Source: Chlorophyllum brunneum
Lineage: Eukaryota; Basidiomycota; Agaricomycetes; Agaricales; Agaricaceae
Direction: 5' to 3'
Length of the DNA: 64,000 nt
Assembly: GCA_963576785.1 (NCBI GenBank)
Contig: OY756145.1
Coordinates: 496,001 to 560,000, forward strand
Shown in pieces: positions 57,758 to 64,000 of this stretch. The translations under genes were made by a program, and so were the position numbers. Position 1 is the stretch's first letter. Each line of letters starts with the position of its first letter. Below the pieces are notes generated by a model. That model searched no databases. It saw only the letters and a list, made by a program, of their open reading frames with translations, and was not told the origin of the DNA.

Positions 57758-59572
57758 TGGTAGAGGGGAGCAGACTATGTCATGAATGAGCACCCAAGAC
57801 TTCCTCATGGGAATCTGACCAATCTTCACATTCTAACTTCCTCTACTTCTCCTTTGGCATCTCTGTCACTCATCTTCTTATTCTGGACTTTCTCTCTTGG
57901 ACTTTCTCCCTCATAGTAATGTGATCCACAGCAGGAACAGAGACTGAGTTTGTGGCTGCAAGGGCCATCACAGTATCCCCTCTCAACCCTTTGGACTTGT
58001 CTATAGTATCTGTTACCACAATATCAGTATCTAGCACTTACTATAAGTTAGTAGCCTCCTAAGACAGTCTGCCTAGTAACAGTCCATTAAGCTGACACTT
58101 GAGGCCTGCTTCAGGAGCTAGTAGTTGTTTTCCATGGGCATTCCTGACTTCTTGTGGGGAAGAATTTTTCCTAGCCTTAGGTCTTGGCCTTTTTCTCTTG
58201 TGACAAAGGTGGTTCTGGAATGAACTTGAGTACCAACCACCCTTTCCACAACCATACCCTTCATGGGTAGGGCTACTTAACCCTCTTGGTGGGCCACTAC
58301 CAAACATACTCCTACCATAGTAATTGTCTCCAAAGCCACAGTGGCAAGGCTTCCTGTAATAAGTGGGTTTATTCTCAGAAGTGGGTCCATAAACACTAAA
58401 AGTCTCTGCATGCAGTCTTTTAGTGATTGCATTCACAATCCCTGCACTGGTGGCTTGAGTGGCAGGTTAGTTATAGGAAGGTAAGTAGTAACTTGGATAT
58501 CCACTGAGGTTGCCCAACTGATAGTGAAGCAGGCTAGGGAGGGTTTTGCTACCATTGCATTCACCCCTATGGTAGACAAAGCAGCTTTGAACACATCAGG
58601 AGCCAACACAATGGTGAGATGACCTTGAATGTCCCAGATAGTAGCTGTAGCTATCCCGGGAGGAATAGGTAAGTAATACTTAGGATTGGTATCATGCTAA
58701 TATTTGATGAGGAATTGTAGGTATTTGTCTGGTATTATTGCCCTGCCTATTATGAATTTACCACAACAAATATGATTGGCTAGTGCAAGGTACTGCTCAA
58801 CCTGAGTAAGGTCAACATCATAGTCGAAGATACAAACTAGGGCCATCTGGGAGGATATTTGTTTGAGCATCCTCTTAATCCATATTCCTTTAAGCTCCAG
58901 ACTCCTTATTGGAGTTCCTTCACTAGTGGTTTGGGAGATCTTATGATCCCCAATGCTGGTTGAAGAGTCCAGACTTTTTGTCAGAATAGGATCTATATTC
59001 CAGAATAACTTGAAATCTCTATTATCAACCTGAGTTTTTCCTTTAGGTAAATTTGCAATTGATGTTGCTCCTTGCAGCTCAAGGTACTGACTCAATGCTT
59101 CCAGATTAGATACCTTGTAGTACAGGAGCCAGACTGAGTCCCCAGTTTTGTACTGTAACTGAAACAGAGAGTCCTTTTCTTTGCCTATATGGGATATGAT
59201 CTAGTCTACCAACTATTCTTCCACCTTTCCGAGGCCAATCACTTGAGGCAACTGCATCCCTGGGAATTGACAGTCATCATTCAGGATGTGGATTTACAGA
59301 AGGTCGGCATGGAAAGTAAGGTGAATCTCTCTCTATCTGAACTCTAATGGGATATCTAGGAGGAAGAAGTTATTCCTATATTCCTCAATTATGGCCTAAT
59401 AAACTTGGGAGCTAGCTTGCAAGCCCTTCTCTTTGGAATGCTCAGGTTCTTTGTTGATAGATAGGCCAGATCACCTTTTGTGAATAGAGTTTCATATCTC
59501 TTTCTATTTGCTAGGTGAGTTTGCTTGACTTGAGAGTTGATGATTACATCATGCACTGACATGACTACATCC
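57758..59572 (-). pseudogene. gypsy-2 integrase C-terminus, chromodomain-like region and 3' ORFs
   Basis: Immediately left of the solo LTR the minus strand gives QVKQTHLANRKRYETLFTK, LAYLSTKNLSIPKRRACKLA and NNFFLLDIPLEF, the integrase C-terminal block typical of fungal gypsy elements. It continues into QLPQVIGLGKVEE and SQYLELQGATSIANLPKG (59095 inward). Further segments at 58697-59095 and 58059-58436 are trailing parts of the polyprotein. Stops are frequent. Confidence 0.7.
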
Positions 59573-60144
59573 TGTTGAAGTTTCGGACATATTCTAGAAA
59601 TAGATTATAAAGTCATTATTCTAATAATAGACTGATCCGTTACTTTCCAGTAACTTCATTCCGTAGTAACTTCCTATGAGTTGCTCTGCATACGATTAGA
59701 GTCATAAGTACTTGATAGATTATTCTACATAGTACCAATGACTAGATACTACGTTCCGCAGTACTCTGCAGGCACTACGCCGCAGTTAAAAGGAGTCATA
59801 AGGAACAATCCATGCAATGCTAGTATTTTATGTAGTATGACTTGCATATGTTACAATATGTATATAAACCCCATGTAGCAGACCTAAGTTCTGCATCTTG
59901 TTCAATCGAACAACTTCTTCACCATTGCCTATCTCCTTGAGTACAACACCTCAACCGATCTCATCGACTTTAGCCTCTATTCAACTGACGTTGATCGCTT
60001 CATCAATAATATCTGTCTATCCGAACTACCTTACTACAGGTATCAGATAGAAGCTTATTATCTCGGTGAGTAGACCCTACGTTCTCTCCCACTGTGTTTA
60101 CTGCTGCCCCCAGCAAACAACTCGTTACGGTCGTTTCCTCAACA
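59573..60144. repeat. solo LTR inserted in gypsy-2 integrase
   Basis: 572 bp with TGTTGA...TCAACA ends and an exact 5-bp target duplication CATCC (59568-59572 and 60145-60149). A TATAAA-like box at about 59870 and many retained CpGs suggest that it is younger than its host. It belongs to a different LTR family from gypsy-1 and gypsy-2. Integrase homology continues exactly across the duplication (MKDVVMSVHDV spans it). Confidence 0.9.
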
Positions 60145-60149
60145 CATCC

Positions 60150-60280
60150 TTCATTCTCTGTACAAAGATTTGGACACCTAGGTACTCTGCATTAGCCTCA
60201 AATATCATCGATCTGGGCATATATCCATAATTTACCATGAATGTTACGGATTCGGCTACTAAGGGTAATCGAAGAGGATG
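60150..60280 (-). pseudogene. gypsy-2 integrase, segment between insertions
   Basis: The minus strand reads VAESVTFMVNYGYMPRSMIF and then EANAEYLGVQIFVQRMK, which joins across the solo LTR to DVVMSVHDVIINSQVK. This matches the post-core part of gypsy integrases. Confidence 0.65.
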
Positions 60281-61325
60281 TGACCTCTAGGGTATGGCCT
60301 TAATACCTATCTTAGCCAAGTAACTAGATAAGCAAATGTTATCAAACTGTCATTACTCAACCAAGAAATGGGAATCCCATTTATCTCGTAGCTCTGAGTG
60401 ATGAGAGTGAGTAGAGAATAAGCAGTTAAGCACTCTTCTATTGATTGATAGCAACTGTCAACAGAAACTCTTCTTGGGCAATCAAGAAGGCTATTCCTGT
60501 AGAAGATCAAAGCTTAAGCTTTGACTTCCTAATACAGTCGGCTATTTATACTAACTACTTCTTTTCTATAAATACTACAGAGTATAGATAATGAGACTGA
60601 AACATGTTTCACATTGTGAAACTGATAGATATGAAACTCAAGGTGAAATACTACTAAAGATAAACGTAAAACTGATAAAGATAAAACAGCTAAACATAGA
60701 GTGAATTGAAACTGATGACGGTGAAATGGATGAGTGCTTACTCATCCTCAGAGATCTCAGATGATGACGATAATGATTCATCGGAGCAGCTACAGTCACA
60801 AGACATGTAGAACAAAGTGGTAGAAGGCAATGACGACAATAGTGGTGATGGAAGAACTGCATCCATAGGATGATTGGAGTTGGATGATAGGGATGATGTA
60901 GATGCAATTGGTTCTTCGGAGAGATAGAACTCAGGTGACTCGACAAAGGCTCGAGTAGATTGCAATAGTGGATGGAGAGAGTCGTCACTATCGCTACTGG
61001 GTACAGCAGGTTCATCATCTGGTGATAAGTCTTTAGGTTGCATTTCTATACAATAGATTCCATCAGCAATTTGTTGGTGAATGAGTGCTTCGAGCACTAG
61101 ACCGCAAGTGTACATGTAGGGGTAGATGTACTGCATAGTTGCTTCAGTAGTCAGTCGTACTTTCCAACCATTATTCTAGGCACTATAGAGGTTGTTCTTA
61201 ATGGTGCATAAGTAGAGTCTATCGGTATCGCATACATGTAAGTATAGTGCATATTTCCAGGCTAATCGAAGTAGAGAGTCGATAATAGCGTCATTGGATT
61301 GTGGTGGTGGGACAAGTGGTATTAC
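60281..61325 (-). other. unexplained ~1-kb insertion in gypsy-2 integrase
   Basis: Integrase homology stops after PAIEF (about 61326) and resumes at VAESV (about 60280). Between them the minus strand encodes a possible ~190-residue protein broken by one stop (NDAIIDSLLRLAWKYALYLH; later KDLSPDDEPAVPSSDSDDS and an acidic Ser-rich end at 60738), then AT-rich noncoding sequence and an unrelated open frame at 60307-60510. I found no terminal repeats or clear target duplication. It may be a non-autonomous element or captured sequence. Confidence 0.45.
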
Positions 61326-61643
61326 TTCTGGAAATTCTATAGCAGGTAGCTTCATTATCCAATTATGTTGGTGGGAAGAAATATATTGCCAAAGCATTTG
61401 TGTGATAGTCCAGTTGGTATATTCCATTGTTTTATGACTCTGAGAGTGATAAGAAGAGAACATTCTCAGCTCAATTCTAGTAAGCTCATTCAGTATTGAC
61501 CAGAATATACTCATGAACAGTGAGTCTTGATTACTTACTATGTGTGTTGGTATCCCATGGTGCTTATAGACATGATCAAAGACAACTTCAGTGACATCTT
61601 TGGTATGATACATCTGCTATATTGGTATCAGATACACCATGGA
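61326..61643 (-). pseudogene. gypsy-2 integrase core
   Basis: MYHTKDVTEVVFDHVYKHHG, IVSNQDSLFMSIFW and TQMLWQYISSHQHNWIMKLP are visible. The second catalytic Asp is retained (QDSLF). The Glu region reads SQSHKTMEYTN, where active elements have TDG-TE-N, so the core is degraded. Confidence 0.75.
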
Positions 61644-61770
61644 CATCCCTTCTTGACCTCTTACCACTACCTTCCTAATTGGGATGGTTCTCTGGTTGTG
61701 GGCTTCTGGCCTGTTCTTGCTGGATGTTAGGTCCTGGCACTGTCTTATACACAGAGCGATGCATAGTACT

Positions 61771-61810
61771 CCCTTGGCGAAGGAGGTTAAAGGCTGGGTA
61801 TGCTGGCCGC
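61771..61810 (+). repeat. module motif, copy 1
   Basis: Starts CCCTTGGCGAAGG and ends GGGTATGCTGGCCGC. Copies 2 and 3 follow at intervals of 127 and 91 bp. Confidence 0.6.
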
Positions 61811-61897
61811 TGCGTACTCACTCATTCTTAGATACGCAAACAGAGGTTGGAATCCGTCACACGGTGGACGAGAATTAGTTTGAGCGGGGGGAGTGGC

Positions 61898-61937
61898 CCC
61901 TTGGCGAAGGGCCTTAATGACGGGGTATGCTTGTCAC
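61898..61937 (+). repeat. module motif, copy 2
   Basis: CCCTTGGCGAAGGGCCTTAA followed by a short spacer and GGGGTATGCTTGTCAC; same layout as copy 1. Confidence 0.6.
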
Positions 61938-61988
61938 TTTCTCTAGACGAGAGTTGATACCGGGTCGTACAGGACGGCGGGGGGTGCC

Positions 61989-62028
61989 CCCTTGGCAAAG
62001 GGGCTCAAAGACCGGGCATGCTGGTCGC
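61989..62028 (+). repeat. module motif, copy 3
   Basis: CCCTTGGCAAAGGGGCTCAA followed by CCGGGCATGCTGGTCGCC; same layout as copies 1 and 2. Confidence 0.6.
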
Positions 62029-62335
62029 CTTCTGCCCATTCATATTGAGGGTTCCTCTAGTGGTGGAGGGACCCAGTGCGCTCCCAAAATGGTATCATAG
62101 TTCCCCAATGGTGGGACTAGTGGGTGCTGGGGTACGGGAAGCCAGCCGGGGGTGGGACCCTGGAACCACTGGTGGGCCGTGGCGGACTGTGCAGAGAATG
62201 TGCGGCCCGGCCAGAGAGGTCTAAATCCTCTGTCGGTGGGTCTCGGAAAGAAGCCGAGTGTACCTGCTTAAGTTGATACCGCAATGCCACCTTCGGGGGG
62301 TAAGGGCATTAGTCTGCAAGGGGCCCCTTAGTTGA

Positions 62336-63276
62336 GCCATCCCAACCCCAACCCGCTTGCCAGCCAGTTTATGGCAGCAGCCACCATTCGACATCTTGAT
62401 GGTGGGAGCTCTATTATGAAGAGACTCGGAGGAACAATGTCGACGGACACAGAACTGGTAGCACAGTACTTAGGTATTACCAAGGTGCTTGCCACTGCCA
62501 ATTATGACCAGGTTGAGCACATTCACGTGTTCACTGACTTCATCGTGGCCTCCCGGCTCCTACTCGACTGTTCACCACATTCATGCCAACGACAGTCCAT
62601 CCTCACCTCGAAGGCACTCCTGGCTTGGTTCAGCAAATCAGACCAGCACCGCCTTTTGTTTTATCACACACTGTCGAAATGCAAGTACGGAATACAAAAA
62701 GCCACACATGACTGGATCCAAATGGTCACCTGGCCTAACCGGGGTCGAAATCACCGAGTACCGAACTCGCTTGACTACCTTCGCAAGAAGTCCGCCGAAC
62801 GTGCCATTCACACATGGCAAGCCATGTTCGGGTTCAGGAACTACAGCGGTAGCTCCTTCCTCCACCTTCTGGTGCTAGTGAATGGGGCCTCCGCCCTACC
62901 ATCACACATCAAATCCGGTCCATGGATACAAGAATGCGGATACCAGCCCCAGCTCTTCACAAGAGCTTGTCGCGCCATACTTTGTCACGCCCTGATTGGA
63001 GAATATCAACTACGATTCTTTCCTAATAAGGATCTCTCGTGCCACCACTGCAACAGTCAAATGGTGCAAACAAGGTCACACATCCTGTATCGTTGCAACA
63101 ACTTTGATCACCACTTCGGCGTCGACACGATCAAGACCCTTGTCAACTTCTTGCGCCGCAACCCCTCTGCGTTCAGTTTCCCCCCAGAACCTGATTGCCC
63201 TCGTATCCATGCTGGTTCCATCCCACTGTTACATCGTCATCAAGTCCAAAGGAGGTTTGGGTCTGCGCCTGCGTAG
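62336..63276 (+). pseudogene. LINE-D ORF2 C-terminal remnant (RNase H and zinc motif)
   Basis: An uninterrupted frame of about 314 codons begins within RNase H (SQFMAAATIRHLDGG), keeps DTELVAQYLGI and HVFTDFIVAS, and ends with SCHHCNSQMVQTRSHILYRC and RFGSAPA. The first RNase H Asp and everything upstream are missing, so it is a dead-on-arrival copy. The absence of stops indicates a more recent insertion than LINE-B or LINE-C. Confidence 0.8.
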
Positions 63277-63716
63277 GATCCTTTTCTTTTCTTCTTTTTT
63301 CTTTTGCTCCCCCGGTTATGGACTTCCAATTCATTTCTCTATCTCCCCATTCCCTCGCTCGTCTACTATTTTATATAGTTTTCATTCAAAAACCATCTCT
63401 CCCGTGGTGCCTGGGTAAATACCCGCCCATACGCTATGTACTGTTTGATGTTTCCCCTTGTGATTGCGAGTTGGTAGTTTCTCTTCTATCAATCTCTCTC
63501 TCTCACTCTCTCTCTTTCCGAATTCCCTTTCTTCTCACTTTTCGCTAAACATCGTAGGTACCAAACATCTCTCTAGTGTATGCGCTAGATGTCAACGAGT
63601 CTCGTGGTGTTTGTTTACTTGTAGTTTACTTTCCCTTCTCCGAACATTCTGTACATTCTACCTTTGTATGTATGTACATGCGGACTGCATTCGAGCACCA
63701 CTATATAAATTGTTGA

Positions 63717-63745
<29 letters not shown>

Positions 63746-63747
<2 letters not shown>

Positions 63748-64000
63748 TGCACCATGGAGGTAAGATGATCAATAATAACCATCAGTATATCAAATTTACC
63801 ATTCAAGCTCTCTGCCTTAGGTAACGGGCCAACAAAGTCAATGCCAATGGTTTTCCATGGTCTAGAAGGTATATCTAATGTCTCTAATTTCCTATAGGAA
63901 GCCTAATTGTTTGGCTTTGATATTTTGTAGGTTACATATGACTTATAGAAGGCAAGTACATCTGAACCTATACCCTTCCACCAGATATTGTCTTGCAGGT
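63746..64000 (-). pseudogene. gypsy-2 integrase, N-terminal part, runs off the window
   Basis: The minus strand reads DNIWWKGIGSDVLAFYKSYV, then one stop, SYRKLETLDIPSRPWKTIGI, DFVGPLPKAESLNGKFDIL and VIIDHLTSMVH. This is the zinc-domain end and the first catalytic Asp (GIDFVGPLP) of a gypsy integrase. TSMVH joins across LINE-D to the core at 61643. Confidence 0.75.

Larger units (their letters stand above)
61644..62335 (+). other. GC-rich structured 5' module of LINE-D
   Basis: About 690 bp, clearly richer in G+C than the flanking AT-rich retroelement. It contains three copies of a ~40-bp motif, many G and C runs, and hairpin-like stretches (for example GGTCTCGGAAAGAAGCCGAG near 62237). No open frame has a recognisable product. 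It is not rRNA, tRNA or a small RNA that I can name. Confidence 0.5.
61644..63745 (+). mobile_element. LINE-D: chimeric insertion, GC-rich module fused to LINE 3' end
   Basis: One insertion event is indicated by a 13-bp target duplication with one transition (GATACACCATGGA at 61631-61643; GATGCACCATGGA at 63746-63758) and an A27 tail (63719-63745). The right part (about 62336-63745) is the 3' end of the LINE-C family. The left 692 bp are unrelated to any LINE-C sequence in this window. Integrase reading is restored if the whole insert is removed. The structure is that of a chimeric retrocopy made by template switching, or of a LINE with a large internal deletion keeping an otherwise unseen 5' UTR. 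Confidence 0.82.
39905..64000 (-). mobile_element. gypsy-2: Ty3/gypsy chromovirus-like element, nested host, continues past window
   Basis: A minus-strand LTR retrotransposon. Its 3' LTR is split by gypsy-1 into 57610-57744 and 39905-40042. Internal remains, read right to left, are the integrase N-terminal part (63746-64000), integrase core (61326-61643), integrase C-terminal part (60150-60280 and 58680-59572) and a chromodomain-like end plus trailing ORFs to 57760. It is interrupted by LINE-D (61644-63745), an unexplained segment (about 60280-61325), a solo LTR (59573-60144) and gypsy-1 with its own passengers. RT, protease, gag and the 5' LTR would be right of the window. Many stops; inactive. 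Confidence 0.8.

Noticed and set aside
61644..62335. LINE-D module as part of an rRNA unit
   Set aside because: I recognised no conserved rRNA core sequence. The GC content and hairpins alone are not enough.
39905..64000. A CRISPR, toxin-antitoxin or other defence-type system in the accessory region
   Set aside because: All protein-like segments with recognisable motifs belong to retrotransposons, the hAT element or the F-box family, and no spaced direct-repeat array is present.

Overview
The window looks like a chromosome arm segment of a filamentous basidiomycete, most likely an agaricomycete. Genes have many short GT-AG introns (about 45-65 nt). There is a large run of F-box-like paralogues, an HsbA-type protein, fungal housekeeping genes (HGH1, SPT20), and retrotransposons of fungal type (chromodomain Ty3/gypsy, LINE elements with RNase H, a hAT element). 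No bacterial-type operons, CRISPR, rRNA or recognisable tRNA genes were seen.

Region 1 (1-15 kb): seven F-box-like paralogues, FB1-FB7, all on the minus strand. FB1, FB4, FB6 and FB7 are intact single-exon genes. FB3 is an in-frame internal deletion that has lost the F-box. FB2 and FB5 are pseudogenes. A broken 3' fragment of HGH1 lies next to FB2, mirroring the intact FB7-HGH1 pair, so at least one duplication copied a neighbour too. A TMEM170-like membrane protein gene sits inside the array.

Region 2 (15.3-34 kb): single-copy genes. HGH1 (minus, eight exons) and SPT20 (plus, five exons) diverge from an 83-bp promoter. They are followed by a GATA zinc-finger regulator (minus), a large unrecognised nuclear-looking protein with a C-terminal CxxC block (minus), a GFA/CENP-V-fold protein (plus) and an HsbA-domain protein without a signal peptide (minus).

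Region 3 (35-40 kb): three more decayed F-box copies, FB8-FB10. FB8 carries a 5'-truncated LINE. FB10 is cut by a Ty3/gypsy element.

Region 4 (39.9-64 kb, running off the window): a nested transposon stack whose order can be read from target-site duplications. Gypsy-2 sits in FB10. Gypsy-1 sits in the 3' LTR of gypsy-2 (5-bp TSD GTCCA). A hAT element (8-bp TSD), LINE-B (13-bp TSD) and full-length LINE-C (14-bp TSD) sit in gypsy-1. A solo LTR (5-bp TSD CATCC), an unexplained ~1-kb segment and a chimeric LINE-D (13-bp TSD) sit in gypsy-2. The older elements carry many C-to-T/G-to-A transitions, with complete CpG loss in one LTR, which points to cytosine methylation and deamination or a RIP-like process.

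I did not find a convincing undescribed defence or biosynthetic system. The most unusual items are the chimeric LINE-D insert with its GC-rich, internally repeated 5' module, the one-sided LTR mutation pattern, and the F-box family with a CPYC head, coiled coil and split F-box. All splice models were made by eye. Family names are from recognised motifs, not searches.
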